From positions 248,001-312,000 of the forward strand of contig JAQFVV010000564.1 of the NCBI GenBank assembly GCA_028023455.1: a stretch of DNA of 64,000 nt. The letters run 5' to 3'. The stretch is from Epiperipatus broadwayi (Eukaryota; Onychophora; Udeonychophora; Euonychophora; Peripatidae). The position numbers and the translations under genes were made by a program. Below the pieces are notes generated by a model that saw only the letters and a list, made by a program, of their open reading frames with translations, was not told the origin of the DNA and did not search any database. Positions 45,021-56,540 of the stretch are shown here, piece by piece. The number at the start of each line of letters is the position of its first letter. The stretch's first letter is position 1.

Positions 45021-45703
45021 TTTTTTCTTTAACCTATAGTATAATTATAACATAGATACTATAACCAAGTAAATGCAATGGGCAATTATGTCACCTCATT
45101 ACAATTTATTATAGTATCTTATTTATTCATCTGAATATCTTTTTAAAACTTTAATGTTTCCTATATATATATAATTACAGAAATTGCTATGAAAATATTG
45201 TTATAATACATATATATTTAAAGTTTTTTAATTAAAGCTTCTAAAGGAAAACTTGAAAAAATAATAAAACTGCTAAAGAATTTTAATTACTTATTATATA
45301 ACATTTTAACTAATGTTCTTTTTGGCTGTTTAAATTTTCTATAGAGATAAGGTTTCTTTTGAAAAAGCATTTTTTTTTTTTTTAGTTTCTACCTAGAATT
45401 ATTTAATGTGTTAAATTTTTCTAATTTATCAATATTTTGCATGATATTTGTTGGTATGCATAATCTTAACGCCTGGTGATTTGCCTTTCAGCTCTTATTA
45501 GTTATGTTTCTCCTGGATATTTTGTTTCATTACTGAATATTTTGGTAATATTTAATAATTAAGCATGTTTATTATTCGATTTTTTTTTGTCTGAATTTGT
45601 TTACTTTTGTATTTTGCTTTAAACCAATAAAATTGTTTTTGCTGCTTACTTGCTATTCCTATTTGTTAATGCTGTTTGTTACAATATTCCATGCCGCACC
45701 CAG

Positions 45704-45771
45704 TTTTCCAATAATGCCTCACTCTGATGAAACTGAGTCAGAAGAAGAGCTTTTTGTGCTGCAGGGAGAAG
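45704..45771 (+). CDS. Coding exon of an unknown host gene, acidic segment
   Basis: A 68-base internal exon. A pyrimidine-rich tract without AG (about 45,635-45,700) ends in CACCCAG, a strong acceptor. The exon ends in GAAG with donor GTCAGT, close to consensus. It begins with the third base of a codon and reads FPIMPHSDETESEEELF then VLQGE, ending one base into a codon. Codon and base usage differ sharply from the AT-rich flanks. The Ser/Glu-rich DETESEEE stretch suggests an acidic, possibly casein-kinase-type phosphorylated linker. It joins in frame to the exon at 55,808. No family recognised. Flanking exons needed to complete it are not visible upstream. Confidence 0.75.
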
Positions 45772-47340
45772 GTCAGTGTCTTGTAGCATGTAGATATGAT
45801 TAGCATATTTAATAGCTTGTAAATTTCATTTACATATAGCAAAATTCTTTTAGGAATTTTAATGCCTAAACCTTTCTTGAATTTTTAACTTGATTTTTTA
45901 TTTATTATGATAGTATTTTTTTTTTTAATTCAGCTAAAAAAAAAAGGTGTTAAAATTAAAAATTGTGAATATGTTTCAATAGTTGTATATAAAGTATGTG
46001 ATTGTATGTGTGCTTATTAAAAGATAAAATGACCTTTTAAAACTGAGAATAAAGCAGGTTGTGAGATTTTTCAGTCCTTATATATCTTTTAACTAAAAGT
46101 AGCTCAACATCCATCCGGAATTGAATGGTTCATCAGAAGATTGTGGTGTTCAAGCATTGGAAATGACATAAATGAGTTTTGTCTCCCTCTAACTTTATTG
46201 AATGATGAATTGTTAACTGGATTGGTTGTAAGCTGGCTGGCTACCTGTAAGAAAAATCCTAATGCTGATTAAAACAAAAATAAAAAAAAAAAAATTCCCA
46301 AGTTTAATCAGATTTCAAACAGGTTATAGATATGACAGAAGAATATGTTACTATTGCACCAAAATATATTTTCACATGCATATTATTATGCATCTGTATA
46401 TAAGTATGCATACATTACACACATATTCATGCACTCATATGTAGATATTAATAACAAAAATGTAATAACGTATACAATGAATATCTGATCACTAATTATG
46501 TTTATACTCTATTTTGGCCTTCTAATTTATAATGGAAATGAGATAGATATGATATCTGGTCAATTGAAATTCAGTAATATGGGGATTTATTCTTAGCCAA
46601 CTTATATATATTATCTCTATCAGTATAGTATGAGAACTAAATATTTCAATGTATGATTTTAACTGTTGCAATAAACATTAATTATTTTAAACTTATTGAA
46701 ACATAGCTTCAATACAATCATGAACATGGATTGCCAACTTTGGAAAAATTCCATTGCATGGGCACTATGCGAATAAGTTCTATAAAAAAAAGTATGTGAT
46801 GTTATCGAAGACAATGACAAAAATATTTTTTTAAAGTTTAAACGATATGTATTATTTTCTATTTATTTATTTTACATGAAAATATAAAGTTATTTTGGTA
46901 TAATTCTATTATTGTAAAAAAAAGTATTTCTATAAATTATCCATTTTTGCAATGACTAATAAGTAATTAATATATTATTTTCAAAATGTGAAAATTTGCA
47001 ACAGTCCTAAGCTATGATTGCCAATGTTCATAGATCATTTAATAAAGTCGTATTTAGACATGATCAGATATTGTTATTATTGAGTAGTTCTTAGAATTTA
47101 TTAAGTCATTCTTCCAAATGGTAAGATATTTTAGGAACGTCCTCTGTGAATAAGTATAAAATTTAAACTTCAAATAGCAAACTCAAAATAATACCTCTTG
47201 AGTCTTATGTTGCAAACGTTATATATTGAAAGTCGACCTAATCAAACAAAGAGCATGAAATTAAAAAGCAGTGATCTTAAATTGCTAGTAAACAAACATA
47301 TGTTAACTTATATATATATATACAAAGAAAGTCTATAACA
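45772..47340 (+). other. Start of a roughly 10-kb intron
   Basis: The intron runs from 45,772 to 55,807 if the two exons belong together. This part is AT-rich with no further exon seen. The later part holds the repeats described below. Confidence 0.5.
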
Positions 47341-48663
47341 TTATTAATAATTTTTATTAGTCATTCAGGTACTTGACGTATTAGACCTGCTACATCTTTT
47401 GCAATACCGTCATTCATTAGACTAGAGATTATCCAACAATGAATAATATTTCTGTAGTGTAATGAAAATTATACTGCAGAAGCATTTATTACTACAATAA
47501 TCATTTTTAATCTTTATCATCATCAACATAATGTATTATAATATTTTCTTTGCATTTGTATATAAATTCTTTTCTTTATCTGTCACTAGTTTTTGATCTT
47601 TCTCTAGATATAGATATTATCATAATTACTGTTCTTTTGTATTTATTTTACTTCTTGAATAAAAATGTTTTTTTTTTTAAAAACAAACAAACGTTATTTA
47701 TCCATGTGTCATATAAAAATGCATGTTTTTTAAAAAACTATAATCATATTTTTTTACAAGTGCATATTATTTTTGAAAACCTTATCTATTATTTGAACCC
47801 TGTATTTCTTTTATCAGAATTTAAAACAAATTTTAAACAACAAAAGCAGATAATGCCTTGCATTTAGCAAGATTAACATTAAGTAAAAATTTAGTTTGTT
47901 AATGAGTTTAAAAGAGAAATTTTGGGTCGATGGGGGGGGGGTGGTCTTTTTCATAATTAGTAATTGAATAATGAAAGAGTGTAGAGAGAATATTAGAATA
48001 ATCATTTTTCTTTTAAAATTATTAATAATTTTATAGATTATTAACAATTATTTTTACCTATAAAAAAATCACACTAAAATTTTATTGTTTTATTTCATCT
48101 GCAAGTAGCTCTCATTTAATATGATTATGTTACAACATTGCTTTCCTTGAACATAAATGATTTTACTATAATTTGGTTAACTAATTATGCAAACTTTGTA
48201 TAATGCAGTATTTTTATCTTGTGTAAAAATTTAAAAGGATTAGAAAAAAATTAACTTAAAAAAATACTTTTTAAAATTTAATTAATAATTCAAAAATTAT
48301 AGATCATTATCTTTTTATATAAATCCAACATATATAAATATATGTAATACATAATATTTTGTAGTGGAATTTTCATTACGTCATTCTCACACAAAATATG
48401 GACTGATTTCTATCTGCTTTTAACACCTTGTGGAGGGGTGTAATCATAAACATGTGACCAAAGTCATGTGAAAAAAATGTACATCTTTTTCACCTGTCTT
48501 TGGTCATATGTTTATGATTACACCCCTCCACAAGGTTTTCAAAGCAGATGTAAAGCAGTCCCTACCTTACTTGAAAGTGATATAGTGAAAATTACACTAC
48601 AGAACTATTATTCGTTAAATGGATAATCTCTAGTCTAAATGACTGAGAAAAATTATTAATTAT
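47341..48663. repeat. Long-range inverted repeat pair enclosing about 1.1 kb
   Basis: The segment 47,341-47,475 (ATTAATAATTTTTATTAGTCATT, then TTAGACTAGAGATTATCC, then TCTGTAGTGTAATGAAAATTA) reappears inverted at 48,586-48,663 (TAGTGAAAATTACACTACAGAA, GGATAATCTCTAGTCTAA, GAAAAATTATTAAT). The left arm has about 50 extra bases. The interior has no transposase-like frame. It could be one decayed non-autonomous element, or two copies of one repeat lying face to face. Confidence 0.55.
48360..48602. repeat. Fold-back element, 243 bp
   Basis: The ends are TGTAGTGGAATTTTCATTAC and the inverted TAGTGAAAATTACACTACA. Inside lies a strong hairpin of about 60 bp per arm: CACCTTGTGGAGGGGTGTAATC (48,425 on) and its complement (ending about 48,536), with CATGTGACCAAAG and CTTTGGTCATATG nearer the loop. 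The left end matches the right-hand unit at 48,586 and the sequence at 47,452, so this element may have seeded the larger inverted pair. No ribozyme core found. Confidence 0.7.
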
Positions 48664-48929
48664 ATAAATCTACATCTATATAAAAAAATATGTGACATAC
48701 ACTAGTTAGTAGAAAGCATACAAAATATTTCTTCAAAGTTGAAAAATAATTTGATTCAGTGGAATTGGTAGGGGGGGGGTATTTTATTTATTAGTAACAA
48801 ATCAACTTTGCTTCTTAATTGCAATGATCAAAACTGAAAAAGAAGGCAGAAATATTTATTTTTAGCCATTAACAATAGAATAAATATTAGTAATTACAAA
48901 ATTGTTTATTGTAGGATATTCACTAATTT

Positions 48930-49845
48930 AAATATTACATTCAAATATCAGCTTTTCAAGCCAATTGTGCATGCGCTTTGCGAGTGTTAATAATAAATGA
49001 ATACTTTCCTTTCCAATACAAGATATAGTATTTATGCAGGAATAAAATGAATCCACTTATTCCTACAACTCAAATGCTTATATATGAGTAAATCTGAAGT
49101 ACTGGCAAGGAAAGCATGAGGATAGACTACTCACTTTAAATTACTATTTACGATGTCTGAATGAATGATGTCGGAGAAATTGTCTAGAATTTACTAAACG
49201 TCACTCTAACTGAAACTTAATCATGTGTAAACAAGCATTTATTTTTATATAGGGCTATGTCTACAATTGTATTCCTTGCCAGTACTTCAGATTTGCTCAT
49301 ATATAAGCATTTGAGTTGTAGGAATAAATGGATTCATTTTATTCCTGCATAAATACTATATCTTGTATTGGAAAGAAAAGTATTCGTTTATTATTAACAC
49401 TCACAAAGCGCATGCACAATTGACTTGAAAGGCTGACATTTGAATGTAATACAAGTGTAGACATAGCGCTATATAAAAATAAATGCTTGTTTACACATGA
49501 TTAAGTTTCAGTTAGAGTGACATTTAGTAAATTCTAGACAATTTCACCGTCATTCATTCAGACATCATAAATAGTAATTTAAAGTGAGTAGTCTATCCTC
49601 ACGCTTTCCTTGCTAGTACTTCAGATTTTCTCATATATAAGCATTTGAGTTGTAGGAATAAGTGGATTCATTTTATTCCTGCATAAATACTATATCTTGT
49701 ATTGGAAAGGAAAGTATTCATTTATTATTAACACTCGCAAAGCGCATGCTCAATTGGCTTGAAAGGCTGATATTTGAATATAATACAATTGTAGACATAG
49801 CGCTATATAAAAATAAATGCTTGTTTACACATAATTTAAATATTA
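48930..49845. repeat. 335-bp satellite-like repeat: one inverted and two direct units
   Basis: One unit lies in minus orientation (about 49,275 back to 48,935). It meets, head to head, a plus unit (49,276-49,610) followed directly by a partial plus unit (49,611-49,840). Shared blocks are CTTCAGATTTNCTCATATATAAGC, GGAATAARTGGATTCATTTTATTCC, AACACTCRCAAAGCGCATGC, TAGACATAGCGCTATATAAAAATAAATG and CACATGATTAAGTTTCAG. The units look highly similar by eye, pointing to recent origin. GCGCATGC and AGCGCT stand out in this AT-rich setting. No coding capacity and no clear hammerhead core. Confidence 0.8.
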
Positions 49846-50414
49846 AAAATGTAATGATTTAAGTAATGTACAACTTTATAAAATGTTTTCAATATAAAAA
49901 CAGATTATAAATATGATTTTTAAAAGAAGGCATACTTTAAAACTCCTTGGAACCCATTAATTATACAACTCATAAATTGGCTGAATTGAGTAATAAGTTT
50001 GTTCTTGTTTTATTTAATTTTGTTGTTATTTTTTATTTGATCAAAAATTTTTGTCAGATATATTCTTAAAACAAACTTTTCTCATCAATGTTGTAAAAGT
50101 TTTCAATAAATAATAGTTAAAATTGAATTTTTTTTACAAATAAAATCCAATTAATCTGATTTAAGAAGTTAAAAAATACAAAATTTTAAATAGAATTTAA
50201 AATATTAAAACAAAATTTTGAAAATGGAAAGGGCAATAAGCTCTTTTCTCATCAGAAATAAGAAAACTCTCATAATTTATAAAAATGTATCTAACAAAAT
50301 TAAAATTATTCTGTTTAAAGACTGCCTAAAATTTTTAAGCATTTAAAAAATATTAAAACAAAATCTAAATAATAACTACAATAAATTATTTACTTAATCA
50401 AATGGCTAACTGAA

Positions 50415-50935
50415 ATACAGACTTATTATATACCTGTATCAATACATTTAATATATAGGGTATATGAGCGAAGATTTAGCCTTTATTTCAGTTATTACAT
50501 AGTAGAGATGTCTGCCCATCCCTTGTATATGTATTAAATGGATTATGTCCTGTACACGAGGGATCAGCTTGACTTTAGGTCAAGATGGGTGTGACAAGAA
50601 TCTCGGCCTCAGGGTGGCCTTTGAGCATTCCATCATCAGATTTTCAATTGTATGGATGATTGAAGAGTTGGAGTGTGGAGTGGATTGAAGCCTGTCGATT
50701 AAAGTATGAAGATTGGCTATCTTAATATATATCTGAGCACATATTGCATATATGTGTAGAGATGATAATCTGGACCAATCGATGAATGCTGGTTTAGCAT
50801 GAAATATGTATATTGGTGATTATTTATCTTTTCAACATATATGTCTTCAAGTGTATCAGTGATATGAGATAGAGTGATGAGTGGTGAGTCATGTGAAAGT
50901 CTGTGCTCAAAAACCCTATATATTAATCAAATGAC
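50415..50935 (+). repeat. H2 ribozyme repeat, most complete single copy
   Basis: A single plus-oriented monomer bounded by AATATATAGGGTATATGAGC (50,449) and an inverted GCTCAAAAACCCTATATATT ending near 50,933. This gives a unit near 485 bp with terminal inverted repeats of about 20 bp. Blocks in order: TGTCTGCCCATCCCTTG, GATGGGTGTGACAAGAATC, GGCCTTTGAGCATTCC, the ribozyme region, and ATGTGAAAGTCTGTGCTCA. A short flanking stretch on the left (50,415-50,448, ACTTATTATATACCTG) also occurs beside the 31.1- and 31.4-kb copies and belongs to the family. Confidence 0.75.
50773..50818 (+). ncRNA. Hammerhead ribozyme remnant, H2 family
   Basis: ACCAA (50,774-50,778), TCGATGA where CTGATGA is expected, stem II ATGCT (50,786-50,790) with AGCAT (50,796-50,800) around GGTTT, GAAA (50,801-50,804), a palindromic TATGTATA ending 50,812, and TTGGT (50,813-50,817). 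Stem I has five perfect pairs and stem II five. The first two core bases are altered, so it is likely inactive as it stands. Confidence 0.5.
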
Positions 50936-52499
50936 ATTTTATTATGTAAAATCGTAATCAAGTGAATGAAAGCATAATTAGTCAATGGGAACAGTTTTTA
51001 AAAAAATCAAAATACAGTCTTTAATCTTAAAAATGGTGGTGGGGGGGGGATAAATATATGCTGTACATTATGTGTAATAAATTAAAGAACTCTACTCAAA
51101 ATAATTTATAGTTATTCTAAAATAAGAAGTGTTAATAATTGTTTCTTCCTAGCTTTCAAACACAATTTTATTTTTTATATATTGGATTTTTATTCCATGT
51201 AATATAATTTCACATTATGTGAAATTTTATAGTAAATTATTTACCATGTTTTATATTTATGAAAATATTTCACACTCTCTGTTTAAATTAGTCCATGTTT
51301 CAATATTTAATATCGTTACAGCCTATAGTTGTGCTTTTTGAATTAGTTGTTTTGAGATGAAGACTCTAATTTCACAAAGCAGCTGAAAATTTCTTAACAT
51401 TTGATGTGTTTATATTTGTATATTCTACTGTTGCTAATTTTATAAATTGTTAAGATTCCATTAATAGTTCCATAGTTCCTTTGTTTAGTGCTCCAACTTT
51501 TAGAATTGTCCCAAATGATAACTGGTGTAAATATTTTGTAAAAAAAAAATAATAATGTTAGCAGTTGTAATACATTCAAAATTTTATATTTCTATGTTAA
51601 CTAGTTTATATATATTTTTATCTTAAAATAATCTTTAAATTGTTATCTTTAAGTTGAATGGATAAATTATTATTTAAGGTTATTATTTGATGTTTCTATT
51701 GATTTTACTTCTATTGTTAGTAATAATAAATTATTATATTGTCTAATCAATAAAAGTAATCATGTGTTTATGCATATTGTAATTTAAAAACTTTTTACAT
51801 TTATAATAGTAATACTGCTGTCTAATCTTGAATTGAAATTGCTTTTATTTTATTGTTGTAGGTTATTTTTAGGAAATAGTATTATGTTTATTTTGGATCT
51901 ATAGAAAACCAATAATAAAATTTGAGTTCAGTAACATGCAGAAGACATTGGTTATAAATTGCTGTGTTTTTGTTTTTGCTTTTTTTAAAAAAGTTATTAA
52001 CCTTTAGATATTGTCTTTTGTCTATCTCTGATTTATCATTATTTACAATTTGTATCTTTATTTTTATATTTTTGTTCACACTTATCCTTTAAAAAACTAA
52101 ATATAATAATAAAAAGTAATTATATTACTTTTAAGTGTTTGCATCTTAGTATGTTTATCAGTGTTTACTTACTTTTTCTTTATATATTGTCAGCTAGTAA
52201 TATTATCACAGTTTGTTTTTAGCTTACCCCCCTCCCTCCACCATATATATTTTTAGAGGATGAGTCAGAAGTACTTATAAAGTACTGATTGAGGTTAATG
52301 AAAGATATTTCAAGCATCTTTTGGACACTGTATATATATTATGCATGAATATTTATTGAAGTGTATTTATAAACACCCCCCCCCCACATATATATTAAAA
52401 TGAATTTATATATGTATATATTAGATAAACTATTAATAGTATTAAATAATGGAAACAAATGCAAAATATGGTGCATTATGTTCATATACTATCTGTAAA
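50936..52499. other. AT-rich intronic DNA, nothing recognised
   Basis: No exon seen. A G run lies at about 51,041-51,049 and a C run at about 52,375-52,385. Confidence 0.5.
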
Positions 52500-52720
52500 T
52501 CATTCATCCCTTAATAAGCAATAATAATATATGTTGCTTAAAGAGATGATTGATAATTGAAGTCTTGAACTGTATCTCAAGACATTGTAATAAATCTAAA
52601 AAAAAACTCATGTGAGACAGATATATGAGAAGGAAGTTGTTAGATGATGCAAAGATATGGATCAGAAAAACTGGATTAAATTCAGAGATATTCTTTTTAT
52701 AATAGAATAATATTAGTGGA
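52500..52720 (+). mobile_element. Possible small LINE C-terminal relic
   Basis: Resembles 42,930-43,110 in two patches (GATTGATAATTGAAGT and a AAAACTGGATTAAATTCAGAGA stretch). That region follows a LINE RT. The second patch can be read as the KxWxxFR-like end of a LINE protein. There is no other coding evidence. Confidence 0.3.
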
Positions 52721-53022
52721 ATGAATTTTATTGTTATAGAAATTTGTTGCAATTAAGGGACACCTCTGGTGATCTATCTTAATTGAATGCAGGGTATTTG
52801 CAGTTCTCATTTCTAATGGATTAGTTGATTAAACATATTCTGAATTTTTTTCTGAAATAGCAGAATGAAAATTATCACAAATATTACATTTATTGCTTTA
52901 TGGAGTTTTCTAGCATTTTTTAAAGCACATCTTTGTTTCTCAGAATCTTAGTACTTCCATTTTTTTGTTTCTCATTATTGTTATTGAGCTTTAATTGAGT
53001 GTTCTACAGAACAAAGAAAAAA

Positions 53023-53160
53023 ACATTGACTTGAGTTTTTTTCTCTTCTCATGTGTCATAGCATCAGCCGGGAAGCGAACCCACTATCCCGGGACAACTG
53101 CTTGTAAAGCAGCTGTCACAGATCTCTCGACCATCAATGCTTGACACATTGACTTGAGTT
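53023..53160 (-). mobile_element. tRNA-Val-like SINE with 15-bp target-site duplication
   Basis: ACATTGACTTGAGTT flanks the insertion on both sides (53,023-53,037 and 53,146-53,160), a perfect 15-bp duplication. On the minus strand the body starts GCATTGATGGTCGAGAG (A box) and has anticodon stem GCTGC/GCAGT with loop TTTACAA (anticodon TAC). It then has GGGTTCGCTTCCCGG (B box and T stem) and ends GCTGATGC with CTATGACAC. The A-rich tail is GAGAAGAGAAAAAA. Pol III promoter boxes look intact. The clean duplication indicates a fairly recent LINE-driven insertion. Confidence 0.88.
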
Positions 53161-55807
53161 ATCCTTTACTGCAAACTGTTTAATAAAATTAAAGTTCATT
53201 GTAGAATAAATTTAGAATTATTTTATATAATGATATTTTTATTCAAAATATATACAGTTTTGACAATTGTTTTTTGTATAAATTTATCACATTAATTGCA
53301 ATACAATATGTTAAAGTACAGAATATGTGAATATATTTGCAGTAGAACAAAACTTATAAGTGGCATTAATTTAAAACATAAATCAAAACATTGTTTTGCA
53401 ATTTTGTTTGGATAATTTTGAATTAGTGATGTGTGATGGCATGCCTGCATATATTTTTTTTTATTTTACTAAAACTAAAAAAAATAACTTGATGATCTTC
53501 CAAAATATTTGTGGTGTGATTTTTTTATAGACAATCATTTTTATTTTGAATTGTCATTAACATTTTTGTTTTAAGTTTAGAATAAATAAATAAATAAATA
53601 AACTGTTTATAATCTTCTCCTTCCCCACAAATTTCTGTAACATAGGTTTTATTTTAAGTCATGCAGTATGTAAAAATTCATAGAAAATAATGAACCATAT
53701 TTATAATATGCTTTTAGATATACACACATACATAATATACAAATTACATATGTGCACATATTATATATGTACCATAAAACAAAACAATTAAAATATAAAA
53801 AATGTAAAATTTGTTTTTTATTTAAAATTTTTTTTTAATAGTTGTGGATAATTGAACCAAGGGTACAGGGCAATCTACATTGAAATTAGTTTTATTGAGG
53901 GAACTAGATCTTTTTAAGAAAATAAGTTCATTTATTATAATGGGGTGTGTGGGGGGAGGGGGTATTATTAAAAATATTTCATACTATGTTGTAATTGATC
54001 TTAATTTCATTTATGTTCTTTATTGCTTTTTATAATGCTTTAAAGAACGTAAATGATATTAATATTATATGGATTTGGCAATGCAATAAGAATGATAAAG
54101 TTGTGATTGATATATCAATGATTAGCATTGCTACAATGTAGTTAGCTAATGATCTGTATAATTGGACTAGGTTGTGTCCTTTGATAGTAGTTTGACTTAT
54201 CACTAAATATAAATATTCTCCAAACCAGATGTCATTTGCTTAAACAGTAGATCATAAAGATGGCAGCTAAAGATTTTTACATGATTATTGATGATTTGCT
54301 AGAAACTATAATCTTCAGATAACAATAATAAAAAAAAAAAAAACATTAAAATAAATGAACCTTAAAGAAAAGTTAATAACCGCTAACTATGCTACATATA
54401 TTTTGTTTTACAATAGAAAACTCATTCAGATGTTTTTGGAACCAAACATCAAATCCCCATTTATATATAGATATAGTATTATTATAATATTTTAATTAAG
54501 ATTGTATAATTCTAATCAAGAGGGAAAAATAAATCAAATATCCTTTGAAAAACGTGCTATATATATTTTGTAGATTAAAAAGCCATGAAATTAAATCTCA
54601 TAAAGCAAATTACACTATATTAATTGTTTTTATTTATATGAGTATACCCACAATAATATTGCCTGACTTTTTCATATGTTTACTCTTCTACTTCCAACAG
54701 CAGTTATCTTAATTTTTATTCTAGAATCATCTGCTGTGAACTTGAGTAATTAATAGTGATTTTATAAATACCATACCATCTGGTATTCAATGGTCTACTA
54801 AAACTTATAATAGATAATTCTAGAGAATCATGAAGATATATGAATATTAATGAACATTTATTTATGTAATAAAAGAATATTTATTTTCACTAATTTAATG
54901 TTGTCCCATATTTTTGTATTATTTGGGATTTTGTGACATCTAAATGAGCTTTCTGTTGCAAAACAAAATTTGGATTGAATTTAGTAGTAGTAATCCTTCT
55001 TTGCATTAATATATGATTATTATAAATATATCTCTTTACACACATTATATTGAGTCAATTAGCCAGTTTTATTACTTATATATCATAATTTGATATATAT
55101 TTATACTTTCCTGATGTTGCTCAAAAGATTAAATGATGTTTCAGCATGAAAATTATAAAACTGACCACAATGGGTTAATTCAATTAATCAAATTTCAATT
55201 GAGCATTGTTAGACTTTATTGTCTTTCTTTCCATTATATATATATGAAAGTTTAATCATTATGAATTCGCCATGGAGTAATTTCCAAAACAATATATATA
55301 TAAATTATGACCCGAGTATTGTTATTTGACTTTAAAATAAGTCACTCATAATATTGCTTGTTTGTTTTACTTGTGAGATGAAATGATATCCAAGCATCAG
55401 TGTAAAACTTTAGTTTCACCTTTAAGAGATTTCTTCAATCAGTCATTTTGTATATAAAAACTATCTAATTACATGATTTAAATTTTGTAATAGTTAATTC
55501 TTCTTTTATTTGCTTATAAATTAGAAGTTTTTTTTTTTAAAAAAGGGTCTTAATACTGAATCAATATTGTATTTATGCAAATAATTATTTATGGATTGAC
55601 TTGTTATATGTATAATATATAAATAGATGTAACAATTTTAAAAGTTTTTTTTTCTTTTAATATTATTTTTAATTATAGTTTAATTTGTCTTATAATTTGT
55701 AATTGTATCATATTATAAACAATAACATTTTTATATATTTTTTCTATTAATTAAATTTTTTTTTATAATTTGTACATATGTGTATAATATTTCATTTTAT
55801 TTATTAG
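53161..55807. other. AT-rich intronic DNA, nothing recognised
   Basis: Contains an AAAT microsatellite near 53,580-53,602, a G-rich patch at 53,941-53,962 and long A/T runs. The block near 55,108-55,150 (CCTGATGTTGC ... GCATGAAAA) faintly recalls a ribozyme repeat but does not pair. It ends in a T-rich acceptor tract before the exon at 55,808. Confidence 0.45.
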
Positions 55808-55851
55808 CTACTAAATTACTGGAAAAAGATGAATTTCAAGAAGAGAAAAAA
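55808..55851 (+). CDS. Coding micro-exon of the same unknown host gene
   Basis: A 44-base exon between TTTTATTTATTAG (acceptor) and GTAAGTATG (a near-perfect donor). With one base carried over from the exon at 45,704-45,771, it reads ATKLLEKDEFQEEKK and ends exactly at a codon boundary. The frame match and the two good splice sites make it likely that both exons belong to one transcript. The product is charged and helix-prone, and it continues the acidic stretch upstream. No family recognised. Further exons to the right are not visible in this window. Confidence 0.7.
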
Positions 55852-56369
55852 GTAAGTATGTTTAAATAATACAGAAGAAAAAAAAAAAAGACTTTATTCC
55901 TATGATTACTATACATGTTAGGTTTTTAAGTTTTCCACCCATACAATAACCAAACAACATTACCAATGATAATTTGCATTGCATATGATACTCTTAATTT
56001 ATTTTATTTTAACTTCTCAAATTTAGAATAATCATAAATGTTGTCAGTAGAGATCCCTCAAAAAAAGTAATATCAGTTTCAATATAAAGTCAGATGGATA
56101 TGTTCAGCACAAAGAATAGAAGAAAGTTGATTTTCAGTTGTCAAATTTTGAAAAATGGCAGCTTTTATTTTTGTCATTAAATAACACAATAAAGGAAAAA
56201 AATAATAATATATTTTTAAATGATAAATTATATATATATTTAGTAACTAAATACTTTGTTATTACAGTGTTGAAGTATTTTACCGAAAACTTCACAATTG
56301 TTAGTGTGTTCAACTTTCCTTCTAAACACTAGAGAAATATCCCATAAACTGAATGTAACTTTCCCTGAC
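55852..56369. other. AT-rich intronic DNA, nothing recognised
   Basis: No further exon; ordinary composition. Confidence 0.5.
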
Positions 56370-56540
56370 AAATGGAGTTATACCAGCAAGCCAGAAACTA
56401 GTCTGGGGATATTGGATGAGTAGGCATTAGATAGGGATTTTATGCACGAGCCTTCTGGCATCCATTGATTACTCTGTTTAGCACAGGTGGCACTACTATA
56501 TGGAGTTTTGCTTTGCTTTGTTTATAAATGGAGTTATACC
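56370..56540 (+). mobile_element. 5'-truncated H1 repeat with 15-bp target-site duplication
   Basis: The repeat AAATGGAGTTATACC at 56,370-56,384 and 56,526-56,540 brackets a 141-base H1 fragment. The fragment starts inside stem II of the ribozyme (AGCAAGCCAGAAAC), runs through TAGTC, GGGGATATTGGATG, GGGATTTTATGCA and GCATCCATTGATTACTC, and ends TTTGCTTTGCTTTGTTTAT. It closely resembles the 37.1-37.9-kb copies, so it is young. Truncation at the 5' end with a fixed 3' end and a duplication shows insertion by target-primed reverse transcription. Confidence 0.85.

Noticed and set aside
47550-47867. 105-aa open frame on the + strand
   Set aside because: AT-driven composition, no motif, and no acceptor or donor placement that would make it an exon.
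49130-49180. Hammerhead-like CTGAATGA ... GAAATTGTC in the 335-bp repeat (minus units)
   Set aside because: The box has an extra base, stem I does not pair and stem II is absent.
53055-53140. Functional tRNA-Val gene
   Set aside because: Although the boxes and anticodon loop look good, a 15-bp target-site duplication and A-rich tail mark it as a SINE copy, and the D-arm region is irregular.
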